Assembly (NCBI RefSeq): GCF_001637225.1
Contig: NZ_LVJI01000025.1
Span: 1 to 64,000, forward strand
Origin: Paenibacillus antarcticus
GTDB lineage: Bacteria; Bacillota; Bacilli; Paenibacillales; Paenibacillaceae
DNA: 64,000 nucleotides
Direction: 5' to 3'
Shown: piece after piece, positions 43,737 through 52,806 of the stretch
How positions within the stretch are numbered: position 1 is the stretch's first letter
How the letters are laid out: every line of letters starts with the position of its first letter
Translations under genes and position numbers: made by a program
Notes under the pieces: model-generated
Told to the model about the DNA's origin: nothing
Seen by the model: the letters and a program-made list of their open reading frames with translations, nothing else
Database searches by the model: none

Positions 43737-43918
43737 GGTTGCCCTCCTTTGGAAGTCTATCTTAACGTGTTTTTTATAGTTCATAATTATATCACTTCTA
43801 CACTGGAATGTAACAAAGAATTGAATATTTTGTAATGTACATCAATCTTGACCTATAGTTAGTCGGGGGTTATGCTGACACTTGAGTTCATTTATTTAGG
43901 TGAAGAAGGGGTTTTAGC

Positions 43919-45211
43919 GTGAGAACAATCGATGAATATTATCCAGCGAATGGCAGGGTTATACTTCATGTCGATATGAATGCTTTCTACTGCTCGGTAC
44001 ATGAAGCGGAAGAACCCAATAAATATCGTGGCAAGCCTACAGCCGTAGCGGGAAGTGTTGAACTTCGTAAAGGGATCATTGTGACTTGCTCCTATGCTGC
44101 TAGACGCTTAGGTATTTCTACAGGAATGCTTGTGAATCAAGCATTAAAGAAATGCCCTAACTTGATCGTAATACCACCCGATTTCACTGCCTATCGTAAA
44201 TATTCTAATGCGTTTATGAAGATAGCCTACGAATACACACCTTGTATGGAAGCGACATCTATAGATGAATGTTATTTAGACATCACAGGCTCCAAACAGT
44301 TCGGTACCCCTCAGGAGATTGCTGCGATCATTCAGGAGAGAATATATATGGAGTTGTCTCTTCCGTGCTCTGTAGGTATTGCGCCGAATAAATTACTGGC
44401 GAAGATGGCATCAGATATGAATAAACCTAATGGGTTAACTGTACTTCGAATTCGAGATGTACCTAAGATTTTGTGGGATAAGCCGTGTGATCAATTATTT
44501 GGTATTGGAGGCAGAACAGCAGATAAGTTAAAGAAATTAAACATTCATACGATTGGGCAGTTAGCGAACAGTGAGGAAATGCTGCTGACACAAACATTTG
44601 GTGTGTTAGGTGTGTGGATGAAACAGGCAGCCAATGGATTGGATCAGTCTCCTGTGTTAGAAAATCGTGAGCAGAGTAAGTCCATAGGGCACACGACGAC
44701 ACTCCCATCAGATATTTATTTGAAAGAAGATGTTCACAGAGTTCTTTTAAATCTGAGCGATCAGGTGGCTCGTAGGTTGCGACGTAAACAAATGGTTGCG
44801 GGTGCGATCCAGATTACCATTCGAACACCTGATATGAAGACGATTACTCGAACGCATACACTTAGTGCACCAACAGAGAATACAGAGGATATTTATGCGA
44901 AAGCATGCCAATTATATAATGAACACTGGAGTTGGGATAAGTCTGTGAGATTATTGGGGGTGACGTTGCAACAACTTATGCCAAAAGAAGACTCAGCGAT
45001 TCAATTAGATTTATTTAATTATGAGCAGCATCCTAAGAAAGAATCCTTAACCAAAGCCATGGATTTATTGCGCAATAAGTACGGAGAGAATGCAGTCCTG
45101 ACAGCTGGAATGCTTGGGGATGATCCTTCTGTTTTAATTAAAAATCATAAAATTAGAGGGACGTCGTTACAGATGGATTTCAGGGATAAAGAAAATGAAA
45201 ATTTGTCATAA
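43919..45211 (+). CDS. dinB: DNA polymerase IV (Y family)
   Basis: 430 residues. Catalytic motifs: Asp19 in LHVDMNAFYCSV and Asp116-Glu117 in SIDECYLD, plus PCSVGIAPNKLLAK and the helix-hairpin-helix FGIGGRTADKL. A beta-clamp-binding motif QLDLF lies near residue 363. It carries out translesion synthesis. The start is GTG with AAGGGG upstream. I see no LexA box (CGAAC-N4-GTTCG) in the 180 nt before it. Confidence 0.94.
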   Translation: MRTIDEYYPANGRVILHVDMNAFYCSVHEAEEPNKYRGKPTAVAGSVELRKGIIVTCSYAARRLGISTGMLVNQALKKCPNLIVIPPDFTAYRKYSNAFMKIAYEYTPCMEATSIDECYLDITGSKQFGTPQEIAAIIQERIYMELSLPCSVGIAPNKLLAKMASDMNKPNGLTVLRIRDVPKILWDKPCDQLFGIGGRTADKLKKLNIHTIGQLANSEEMLLTQTFGVLGVWMKQAANGLDQSPVLENREQSKSIGHTTTLPSDIYLKEDVHRVLLNLSDQVARRLRRKQMVAGAIQITIRTPDMKTITRTHTLSAPTENTEDIYAKACQLYNEHWSWDKSVRLLGVTLQQLMPKEDSAIQLDLFNYEQHPKKESLTKAMDLLRNKYGENAVLTAGMLGDDPSVLIKNHKIRGTSLQMDFRDKENENLS

Positions 45212-45316
45212 ATGTGAAAGTGATTTGAAATTATGTTTGAAATCAATTGAAAATTCATTTTTTTTGGTTTAATATTATGGCTAATGATCTTTTTACTTAT
45301 AGACAGTAATGAATGA

Positions 45317-45586
<270 letters not shown>

Positions 45587-45605
45587 TAATAGCTCTAACT
45601 AAATG

Positions 45606-45654
45606 TAGACATTCTGATTCGGTAAAATTCCGAGTGTGAGTGTCTATTTTTTTT
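45606..45654 (+). terminator. Terminator of fer
   Basis: TAGACA...TTCGG pairs with CCGAG...TGTCTA, followed by eight T residues. Confidence 0.82.
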
Positions 45655-45702
45655 GTCTATTTCTGCCGATATAAACAATAAAACAATATTTTGGAGGTCC
45701 AG

Positions 45703-47118
45703 ATGAAGGATTTGTTATACCTCAAAAAATATGTAGAGTTACATTCTGATAATAAAATGGGATGGTACTTATTAGGTAAGGAATATGAAAAGAACGGCGA
45801 GGAAGGTAAGGCCAATTATTGTTTCAATCAATCAGGCGAGGTATATGAGGCTTTCGAACTGAGCAAAGCGCCAGATGATCTTTGGATGGAATACCAATAT
45901 AGAGTATTGCAGGAATCACGTGATAAAGAGAGACGTTTGAACAAAATTCGTATTCTATTACTGGGATTAGTGATGATATTTCTAATTTTTACACCGATGA
46001 ACAATATCCCAGGTCATCCTAGCGCATCTAATGTGGAAGAGCAGATGGTAACAAGTGTTAACGGACAGCAACCTGGGTTAGTACCTGATGTGAACGAAAA
46101 GAAGGTTGGGAAAGTAAGTCCAATATTTACTGCTCAAGCGTTAGGCTCTATTCAGGATAGGTCGCGTACGTTATCTTCGATGTTGAATCATCCTGTAACT
46201 TTACCAGTGAATTTGGTTGTGCTAGGCATGGGACGACAAGATAAATGGTTATTATGGAAGCACGGTATGCCGATTGCTTTTACTTTAAAGAAAAATGAAG
46301 ATTCAGCAGTGACTTATCAATCATATAATCGGGATGAATGTGATTGTAAACCTCCAGAGGAGCCAAAGCTTAAGGAATCTGCAGAAGAGTGGATTAAGGA
46401 GCAAGAAGATTTGTTAGTTCTCTCTAGAGCTATTCGATCCTTCACACAACAAGAAGGTAGAGTACCCGTCAGTCTCAGTGAATTGGTTCAGCCTTTCCCT
46501 CGTAATGTCCTCTCTGGATCAACAGATAATATGAAACGTCATTTCAGAGAGCTTAGTGCAACATACGCTGAAGGTGGAGATGGGGAAGGATCTTCAACCC
46601 CAGTGCAGAATAAAGGTGATATATTACCAACAGCGGGATCAACATTAGCATCTGCTATAGGGGATGATGTCTATTTCAAAAATCCTATAGAAGTGATTGT
46701 TGACAAAAATAATCATCGGTTAGCTGTCGTTAGTGGCAATATTATGTTACGTAATTATAAAGTAGGATTAGGTGGAGCGAAGACACCAGAAGAAGAATTT
46801 GTTATATCGGACAAGGTTGTGAATCCAAATGGAAGTGCAACGGGGGAATTTGGTAGTCGGGGAATGCAGTTATCTGATAGCAGGTATGCTATTCATGGGA
46901 CGGATGAACCCAATAGTATTGGACGTGATGAATCAAATGGTTGTGTCCGTATGTCGAAGGAAGATGTGGAAGAATTATTTGATCTCATTCCTATGGGGAC
47001 GAAAGTACGAATTGTGAAAGGGGAGCTGCCTGATGCCATACTGGTTCCTAAAGATCGTTATCAAACGCAGCATAAACATGATCAGACGAACCCCCATAAA
47101 ACGTACCATTGGCTCTAA
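45703..47118 (+). CDS. L,D-transpeptidase (YkuD domain) with TPR-like N-terminus and membrane anchor
   Basis: 471 residues. An intracellular TPR-like N-terminus (about 1-70), one transmembrane helix (about 85-102), a variable extracellular region, then a YkuD domain (about 320-445) with the catalytic motif HGTDEP...SNGCVRM (His, Gly and Cys). It cross-links or modifies peptidoglycan 3-3. ATG 45703 has GGAGG 5 nt upstream. The stop overlaps a small antisense gene by 4 nt. The last 25 residues are His/Lys-rich. Confidence 0.9.
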   Translation: MKDLLYLKKYVELHSDNKMGWYLLGKEYEKNGEEGKANYCFNQSGEVYEAFELSKAPDDLWMEYQYRVLQESRDKERRLNKIRILLLGLVMIFLIFTPMNNIPGHPSASNVEEQMVTSVNGQQPGLVPDVNEKKVGKVSPIFTAQALGSIQDRSRTLSSMLNHPVTLPVNLVVLGMGRQDKWLLWKHGMPIAFTLKKNEDSAVTYQSYNRDECDCKPPEEPKLKESAEEWIKEQEDLLVLSRAIRSFTQQEGRVPVSLSELVQPFPRNVLSGSTDNMKRHFRELSATYAEGGDGEGSSTPVQNKGDILPTAGSTLASAIGDDVYFKNPIEVIVDKNNHRLAVVSGNIMLRNYKVGLGGAKTPEEEFVISDKVVNPNGSATGEFGSRGMQLSDSRYAIHGTDEPNSIGRDESNGCVRMSKEDVEELFDLIPMGTKVRIVKGELPDAILVPKDRYQTQHKHDQTNPHKTYHWL

Positions 47119-47249
47119 CTGTTAACAATAAGTAAGACGATCATGACGATTATAACCAGAGATACACTGATACCAACCCATAAGAGCGCTTTCTTGTTTA
47201 CTTCCTGTTTGTTCTGATGAAGTGTCGGTGGTTTGCGTTTGGCTGTCAT
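47115..47249 (-). CDS. Small single-pass membrane protein, 44 residues
   Basis: Begins MTAKRKPPTLHQNKQEV (basic, Pro/Gln-rich), then one hydrophobic helix (about 23-42, ending VLLIVNS). AGAGAGGG lies about 9 nt before the ATG. The 3' end overlaps the L,D-transpeptidase stop by 4 nt, convergent. The family is unknown. Such small proteins are often missed by automatic annotation. Confidence 0.6.
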   Translation of the reverse strand: MTAKRKPPTLHQNKQEVNKKALLWVGISVSLVIIVMIVLLIVNS

Positions 47250-47411
47250 AAAGATCAACCCTCTCTCTATCATTTTCAGTGGCTATCCCAATTGTAATAG
47301 GTTTGTTTGTAAATTGCTATAGCGCTATTTTGGAGATATTGTGGAACATTAAAGGGTTGTATTACTTTCTTTTTAGTCCGTAAAAGGCTAAAATGAAGTA
47401 CAGAGAAAAAT

Positions 47412-48530
47412 GTGGATGGAGTTGAAGATAAACCTGTGTTATACAGAAATATTGCTAAGCCGTTATTATTTAAAATAGATGCAGAGAAGGCGCATCATCT
47501 AGTCGTTGGAGGATTACATACTGCGGGTGCCGTACCAGGTGCAGCTAAAGCTTTGCATAGTATATGGGGAGTGGAAGAAACTTCAGATTTAGCAGTTGAT
47601 TTGTTCGGATTACATTTCCCTACGCCAGTTGGCCTTGCAGCAGGATTAGATAAGAATGCGGCAGCTGTAGAGGGGTTCTCATCGATAGGGTTTGGATTTA
47701 TGGAAGTAGGAACTGTCACACCTATAGGACAACCTGGGAATGATCAACCGCGTCTGTTCAGACTTCCAACAGATGAAGCACTTATCAATCGCATGGGCTT
47801 CAATAATGAAGGTGCGGAAGCTATGGCTCGGAAGCTTTCTGGAAATCAAAGTCGACGAATTCCTGTGGCTATTAATATTGGGAAGAATAAAGTTACGCCA
47901 AACGAAGAAGCCTACATGGATTATCAGAAATGTATTCGTACGCTATACCCTTATGGTGATTTCTTTGTTGTAAACATTAGTTCACCGAATACGCCGGACT
48001 TGCGTAATCTGCAGTATGGTAATGAACTATCTTCTCTTCTTGGCTTTATCATGGAAGAAATGAAGGAACAGTCCATTAAGCATGGTTCTTCTAAGCATAT
48101 ATTGGTAAAGATCGCACCAGATGTGAGCGATATAGAACTCGAGTCTATGATAGATGTTCTTGAATCAAGTGGCGTATCAGGAGTCATTGCGACGAATACA
48201 ACCTTATCTCGTGAAGGACTGAATCATCAAAACGCCAAGGAAAGTGGAGGACTGAGTGGCAAACCGCTTCGAAGTCGATCTACAGAAATTATATCTCGCA
48301 TTTATAAACGGAGTCATGGCCGCCTACCGATTATCGGTTCAGGGGGAATTTTTACTGGTAAAGATGCCTATGAGAAAATTAAGGCGGGGGCAAGTCTGGT
48401 TGAAATTTATACTGCCCTTATCTTTGAAGGGCCGGATGTGAATCGGAAAATACATGCAGAGTTAAGAAAATGCCTACAGCAGGATGGATTCAAGCATATA
48501 TCAGAAGCGGTAGGTGCAGATCATAACTGA
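47412..48530 (+). CDS. pyrD: Dihydroorotate dehydrogenase, class 2 (quinone-dependent)
   Basis: Oxidises dihydroorotate to orotate with quinone. 372 residues. It is class 2 by its N-terminal membrane-associating helices (about 10-45; LLFKIDAEKAHHLV), FMEVGTVTP, NRMGFNN and the catalytic Ser in NISSPNTPDLR. It uses FMN (IATNTT, IGSGGIFTG). B. subtilis carries a class 1B enzyme in its pyr operon instead. The start is uncertain: GTG 47412 is listed, but GTG 47436 would also fit the family start. Confidence 0.93.
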   Translation: MDGVEDKPVLYRNIAKPLLFKIDAEKAHHLVVGGLHTAGAVPGAAKALHSIWGVEETSDLAVDLFGLHFPTPVGLAAGLDKNAAAVEGFSSIGFGFMEVGTVTPIGQPGNDQPRLFRLPTDEALINRMGFNNEGAEAMARKLSGNQSRRIPVAINIGKNKVTPNEEAYMDYQKCIRTLYPYGDFFVVNISSPNTPDLRNLQYGNELSSLLGFIMEEMKEQSIKHGSSKHILVKIAPDVSDIELESMIDVLESSGVSGVIATNTTLSREGLNHQNAKESGGLSGKPLRSRSTEIISRIYKRSHGRLPIIGSGGIFTGKDAYEKIKAGASLVEIYTALIFEGPDVNRKIHAELRKCLQQDGFKHISEAVGADHN

Positions 48531-48559
48531 AGGTGAACAGATAGGAGGCTCGGTGGAAT

Positions 48560-49378
48560 ATGGGGATAGACAACAGGGATTGGAGCATGTTTTTGCTCCC
48601 ATATGAACAGTCAGTAGAAGAACTTAAAGTTAAGTTTAAAACGATGCGTTCTGAATTGAAGAAGCGTGAAGAATATGCTCCCATTGAGTTTGTAACAGGT
48701 AGAGTCAAGAAAATATCTAGCATTCTCAATAAGGCAAAGCGCCTAAATGTTCCTATGGACCAACTTGAGAGTGGGATCGAGGATATAGCGGGAATTCGGA
48801 TCATGTGCCAATTCGTCGAAGATATACGGCGCGTAGCTGAATATATTCGTAATCGCAAAGATCTGAAAGTACTGTATGAGAAAGATTATATTACGAATTA
48901 TAAGGAAAGTGGTTATCGTAGCTTTCATATGATTATTGAATATCCAGTACAAACCGCTCTTGGACAGAAAATTGTTCTAGCTGAAATTCAAATCCGTACA
49001 TTAGCGATGAACTTCTGGGCTACCATTGAACATTCCCTTAGTTATAAATACCGTGAGAGCTTACCAGATAATATTCGCAAACGGTTGACGAAGGCAGGAG
49101 AAGCTGCATCTATATTGGATAACGAGATGTCGAGTATCCGTGAAGATATATTAGAAGCACAGATGCAATTTGAGGAAGATTCAAATGTTACAACACAGGT
49201 TCTTTCACTTATCCACCAGTTGTATTTCTATCATTTGGTTAATGAGGCTATTGGATTCCAAGATCGATTCAATGACATCTGGCAGAGACATGATATGGAT
49301 GAGATGAAGTTGTTATTGGATGAGGTGAAGCAACTGATTACTTTAACAAAAAAAGGTCAGAATCCCGATGAAATATGA
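48560..49378 (+). CDS. Small alarmone synthetase (RelQ/YjbM family)
   Basis: 272 residues. It makes (p)ppGpp from ATP and GDP/GTP. The synthetase domain covers about 1-215: PIEFVTGRVKKISSIL, DIAGIRIMCQFVEDI, KESGYRSFHM and EIQIRTLAMNFWATIEHSLSYKY. There is no HD hydrolase domain, so it is the small single-domain type. About 60 extra C-terminal residues are not seen in the 211-residue B. subtilis enzyme. It overlaps the DUF309 gene by 11 nt. AGGAGG is 11 nt before the ATG. Confidence 0.93.
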   Translation: MGIDNRDWSMFLLPYEQSVEELKVKFKTMRSELKKREEYAPIEFVTGRVKKISSILNKAKRLNVPMDQLESGIEDIAGIRIMCQFVEDIRRVAEYIRNRKDLKVLYEKDYITNYKESGYRSFHMIIEYPVQTALGQKIVLAEIQIRTLAMNFWATIEHSLSYKYRESLPDNIRKRLTKAGEAASILDNEMSSIREDILEAQMQFEEDSNVTTQVLSLIHQLYFYHLVNEAIGFQDRFNDIWQRHDMDEMKLLLDEVKQLITLTKKGQNPDEI

Positions 49379-49838
49379 GAATTTATATCTTTCTTATCTC
49401 ATCTATTTCAATCGAGATCAAGACTATTTCGAATGTCATGAGGTACTAGAAGAACTGTGGCTTCATAATAATCGCGATCCACTATATAAAGGACTGCTTC
49501 AGGTGGCAGTAGGGCTGTATCATTTCCGTAATAATAATGTAACAGGTGGTAGGAAGATGTTGCACAGTGCTGCAGATCAACTGGAGAAATACCCTGTGGA
49601 CACGCTTGGTATTGAGATGGGTTCATTAGTAAGCCAAGTGCGCCTTTATGCTAAGAAATTAGAGCAATATGAGGAGTCTCCATTTCCGTATTACGACCTT
49701 ACCATTATTATTGTTGATCCAGAACTGCAACTTGCGGTAGATTGTGTTGAAGGAACAATTATACCTAATATTCCGCAACGGCGGGGACCGGAGCCACCGG
49801 ATCGTCCGAGGAATAGACAGTCACATGTGGATGAATAA
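49368..49838 (+). CDS. DUF309 protein
   Basis: 156 residues. The family signature is DYFECHEVLEELWL (about 19-32) followed by KGLLQVAVGLYHFRNNN in a helical bundle, with a Pro/Arg-rich C-terminal tail. The function of DUF309 is unknown; the His-Glu pair could bind metal. The start lies inside the alarmone synthetase 3' end, which implies coupled translation. Confidence 0.85.
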   Translation: MKYENLYLSYLIYFNRDQDYFECHEVLEELWLHNNRDPLYKGLLQVAVGLYHFRNNNVTGGRKMLHSAADQLEKYPVDTLGIEMGSLVSQVRLYAKKLEQYEESPFPYYDLTIIIVDPELQLAVDCVEGTIIPNIPQRRGPEPPDRPRNRQSHVDE

Positions 49839-49881
49839 TCTTGGTTAGTGGACAATGTTACCTTTGGTATAATGTATGAAA

Positions 49882-49911
49882 CAACCCGCTATGATACCTC
49901 ATAGCGGGTTG
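49882..49911. repeat. 13-bp inverted repeat after DUF309 gene
   Basis: CAACCCGCTATGA pairs with TCATAGCGGGTTG, loop TACC. The T-run is poor on the plus strand, so it is a weak terminator candidate for the alarmone synthetase-DUF309 operon. Confidence 0.5.
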
Positions 49912-49998
49912 CTCCGTAAATAGAAGTTATGTTTGAATTAATCTGTTTTGTAAGAAGAGGTAGAATAGCAGTTATAGTTATCAAGGAGGTGGATCACA

Positions 49999-50748
49999 AT
50001 GAGTGGTGGAAAACGGACGACGCAAAGAATTGATAAAATTCTGGCTCATATAGGCTATGGTTCGAGAAATGATATAAAAATCATGGTGAAGCAAGGATTT
50101 ATTAAGGTGAATAGCGTCATTGTGAAAGATAGAGGCTTGCACGTGGATCCTTATAAAGATTCTATTGAGGTAAATGGCGAGAGGGTTGAATACAAAGAGT
50201 TTATCTATCTTATGTTGCATAAGCCTCCTGGGGTAGTGTCCGCTACAGAAGATAAGCGAGAAGCTACTGTGTTAGACCTAATAGACTCTAAGGATTCTGT
50301 GTTTGAACTCTTTCCTGTGGGAAGACTAGATAAAGACACAGAGGGATTACTGTTGCTAACGAATGATGGGAAGCTTGCACACAGCCTTTTGTCTCCGCGA
50401 AGACATGTACCTAAGACCTATGAGGCACTTGTTGATGGGGATGTTGGGCCGGATGATGTTTTGCAGTTCGCTGCTGGAGTTACGCTCGATGATGGGTACA
50501 AGACGTTACCTGGCGAGTTAGTTGTGCATAGTCAGGAGCATGGAGATCGGGTGATTTCTAAGATTTCACTGACGATACATGAAGGGAAGTTTCATCAAGT
50601 CAAGCGGATGTTCGAGGCTGTTGGTAAAAAGGTGATCTATCTCAAACGTGTTCAGATGGGGCAACTCAATCTTGATCCTACACTAGAAATTGGAACATAT
50701 CGAGAATTGACCCCAGAAGAGTTATCCTTGTTAGTGAAGGAATCATAA
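49999..50748 (+). CDS. RsuA/RluB-family pseudouridine synthase
   Basis: 249 residues. An S4 RNA-binding domain (about 8-65: QRIDKILAHIGYGSRNDI) precedes the catalytic domain with the Asp nucleophile in GRLDKDTEGLLLLTNDG and the LHKPPGVV, KFHQVKRMFE motifs. It modifies U in rRNA; RsuA (16S U516) and RluB (23S) types cannot be told apart from this. AAGGAGGT lies 10 nt before the ATG. Confidence 0.92.
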   Translation: MSGGKRTTQRIDKILAHIGYGSRNDIKIMVKQGFIKVNSVIVKDRGLHVDPYKDSIEVNGERVEYKEFIYLMLHKPPGVVSATEDKREATVLDLIDSKDSVFELFPVGRLDKDTEGLLLLTNDGKLAHSLLSPRRHVPKTYEALVDGDVGPDDVLQFAAGVTLDDGYKTLPGELVVHSQEHGDRVISKISLTIHEGKFHQVKRMFEAVGKKVIYLKRVQMGQLNLDPTLEIGTYRELTPEELSLLVKES

Positions 50749-50795
50749 TAGATAGATGTAGATAAATATAGAGATAGAAAAGGATGGATGGAGAA

Positions 50796-51596
50796 ATGAA
50801 ATACAAACTAATTGCACTGGACCTAGACGGTACACTTCTGAATGATGATCATGATATAAGTGAACAGACAATGGAGACGGTAAAGGAAGTATCTAAGCAA
50901 GGAGCAGAGATTATTGTATGTACAGGCCGTGGCCCTCAGAACTCCATTCCCTTTATGGAAAAGATGGGATTAATGGGATATGTTATCAGTCATAATGGCG
51001 CAGCCACTGCAAAGGTCGAGACAAGAGAAATTGTTCATCAATTCTCAATGGACTCAGGGGCTTTAACACCGTATATTGAATATTGTCGTGAGAAGGATAT
51101 TCATTTTGACGTAAATACAGCGTTTGAAATGTTCGTTGAAAGTGTGGAGAATCTGAAAGTAGAGGTTCGTAGTATGTATGAGAACTTTTTGACTTTACCT
51201 TTTAATTTGCCAGCATGGACTGACTTAAAGGATCCTATCGTGAAATTTACGATGTTCGGTGAGTCGGCACAATTGGATGAGGCTTATAAGGAATTTAGCA
51301 CATGGACATCTGATCTTAATATGCTTCGTAGTGGTGAATACTTCATTGACCTGATGGATAAAGAGGCTTCTAAAGGAAATGCACTTAAACAGTTTGCTAT
51401 AAAACGAGGAATTCAACAGGAAGAGATTCTGGCTATAGGGAATTATCATAACGATATTACGATGCTTACCTATGCTGGTAAAGGTATCGCAATGGATAAT
51501 TCTCCGATAGAAGTTAAAGCAGCTGCTGATGAAATAACGCTATCGAATAATGAAGATGGTGTGCATGTTGCTCTTCTTAAATATTGCCTTTCATAA
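50796..51596 (+). CDS. HAD-superfamily Cof-type sugar-phosphate phosphatase
   Basis: 266 residues. HAD motifs: LALDLDGTLL (nucleophile Asp), VCTGRG, and motif IV as GNYHNDITML, in which the usual Gly-Asp is Gly-Asn-Tyr-His-Asn-Asp. The C2 cap covers about 85-185. It dephosphorylates sugar phosphates or similar. ATG 50796 gives the usual start; ATG 50784 overlaps the ribosome binding site AAAGGA. Confidence 0.9.
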   Translation: MKYKLIALDLDGTLLNDDHDISEQTMETVKEVSKQGAEIIVCTGRGPQNSIPFMEKMGLMGYVISHNGAATAKVETREIVHQFSMDSGALTPYIEYCREKDIHFDVNTAFEMFVESVENLKVEVRSMYENFLTLPFNLPAWTDLKDPIVKFTMFGESAQLDEAYKEFSTWTSDLNMLRSGEYFIDLMDKEASKGNALKQFAIKRGIQQEEILAIGNYHNDITMLTYAGKGIAMDNSPIEVKAAADEITLSNNEDGVHVALLKYCLS

Positions 51597-51623
51597 TAGA
51601 AATTGATAAATAAATCAGCCTTT

Positions 51624-51670
51624 AGACTACCCTTTCTGCATAACAAGCGGATTGAGGTAGTCTTATTTTG
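51624..51670 (+). terminator. Terminator of the HAD gene
   Basis: AGACTACC pairs with GGTAGTCT around a 24-nt loop, then TATTTTGTTT. Confidence 0.65.
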
Positions 51671-51693
51671 TTTAAATAACAAATAATATATCC

Positions 51694-51731
51694 TTGCACT
51701 TTGTTATTTATTAGTATAAAATTAAATTGTG
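51694..51731 (+). promoter_or_regulatory. ohr promoter with OhrR-type operator over the -10
   Basis: TTGCAC (51694-51699), 17-bp spacer, TAAAAT (51717-51722). The -10 is part of TAAAATTAAATTGTG (51717-51731), which matches the OhrR half-operator (consensus TACAATT-AAATTGTA). Repression by the neighbouring OhrR is the clear reading. Confidence 0.72.
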
Positions 51732-51765
51732 CACAACCAATATAACGAGATAGGGGATATTAATA

Positions 51766-52191
51766 ATGACAAAAACATTATTTACAACAACAGTAACAGT
51801 TGCTGGGGGAAGAGAAGGAGTAGCCGTTTCTGAGGATGGAAACTTTACAGTTGAAATTGCGATGCCTGGGACCCCTAGGGCAATAGAGATACCTGAAGCA
51901 ACGAATCCGGAACAACTATTTGCAGCTGGATATGCGGCTTGTTTTGATAGTGCTTTACAATCCGTTGGTAAAGTTGAGAAAGTAAATTTTGATTCCAAAG
52001 TAACGGCTAGTGTCAGTCTATTGATGGGCGAGATGCATCAATATAGCATAGCTGTAAAGTTAGCTGTAAAGGGAACGGGGATAGATCAAGAGAAATTCGA
52101 AGCGTTGGTTCATAAAGCGCATGAAATGTGTCCTTATTCCAAAGCTACTCGTGGCAATATAGACGTATCCTTTGAAATCACTGTGGATTAA
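51766..52191 (+). CDS. ohr: Organic hydroperoxide reductase (Ohr, OsmC family)
   Basis: 141 residues. Both catalytic cysteines are present: Cys59 in GYAACFDSAL and Cys122 in EMCPYSKATRGN, with the usual NPEQLFAAGYAAC approach. It reduces organic hydroperoxides. It is convergent with ohrR, sharing a terminator, and its -10 carries an OhrR-like operator. Confidence 0.96.
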   Translation: MTKTLFTTTVTVAGGREGVAVSEDGNFTVEIAMPGTPRAIEIPEATNPEQLFAAGYAACFDSALQSVGKVEKVNFDSKVTASVSLLMGEMHQYSIAVKLAVKGTGIDQEKFEALVHKAHEMCPYSKATRGNIDVSFEITVD

Positions 52192-52220
52192 TATGTTATG
52201 GCGTCATAGACATTAGATCA

Positions 52221-52260
52221 AACACAAAAACGCTTGAGACTTCTCAAGCGTTTTTGTGTT
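52221..52260. terminator. Perfect bidirectional terminator between ohr and ohrR
   Basis: Eighteen paired bases (AACACAAAAACGCTTGAG and complement) with loop ACTT. A-run and T-run flank it. Confidence 0.93.
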
Positions 52261-52263
52261 TTA

Positions 52264-52701
52264 CTAGAACTCTTCTAAAGTTTTTAATAACTGTAGCAGT
52301 GAGGATTTTAGATCTTCAACTGCTTTTTTATCCTTACCAGACATATCCGCAATACGTTCAGGGATGAAGCAGGCCTCTACTTTTAGGCTAAGTCCTTTTT
52401 CAGTCAGCTGAATCATAACAGATCGTTCATCCTGAGTGGACCGGTTGCGTTCAATTAGACCGTTATGCTCCATTCGTTTTAACATCGGAGTCAGGGTTCC
52501 TGAGTCAAGAGAAAGCAGTTCTCCTAACTTTTTGACTGTGAGAATATCTTGTTCCCATAGTAGAAGTAGGACAAGATATTGAGGATAGGTTACATCCAGT
52601 TTATCAAGTAGTGGTTTGTACTTCTTTGTCATTTCCCTCGAACTTGCATAAAGAAGGAAGCATAATTGATCTTCTAGTACATGTTCTATCTTATTTTTCA
52701 T
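52264..52701 (-). CDS. ohrR: OhrR peroxide-sensing MarR repressor
   Basis: 145 residues, winged helix. The redox cysteine is Cys14 in EDQLCFLLYASSREM, followed by TYPQYLVLLLLWE and the wing LSLDSGTLTPMLKRME, as in OhrR. It loses DNA binding on oxidation by organic peroxides. Additional cysteines (Cys in VEACFIPE) hint at a two-Cys mechanism. The start at 52701 fits family length; the frame continues upstream without support. Convergent with ohr. Confidence 0.93.
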   Translation of the reverse strand: MKNKIEHVLEDQLCFLLYASSREMTKKYKPLLDKLDVTYPQYLVLLLLWEQDILTVKKLGELLSLDSGTLTPMLKRMEHNGLIERNRSTQDERSVMIQLTEKGLSLKVEACFIPERIADMSGKDKKAVEDLKSSLLQLLKTLEEF

Positions 52702-52806
52702 CATATCACCAGCTAGTAGTAGTCCATGTGATAGGTAATACATATCACACTTCTCTTTAATATAATCTTTATACCCTATAAAATAAAGCATTATCCGTAA
52801 TTGAGA

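Noticed and set aside
43737..43918. T-box or LexA box between cimA and dinB
   Set aside because: No T-box (AGGGTGGNACCGCG-like) and no CGAAC-N4-GTTCG site could be found by eye.
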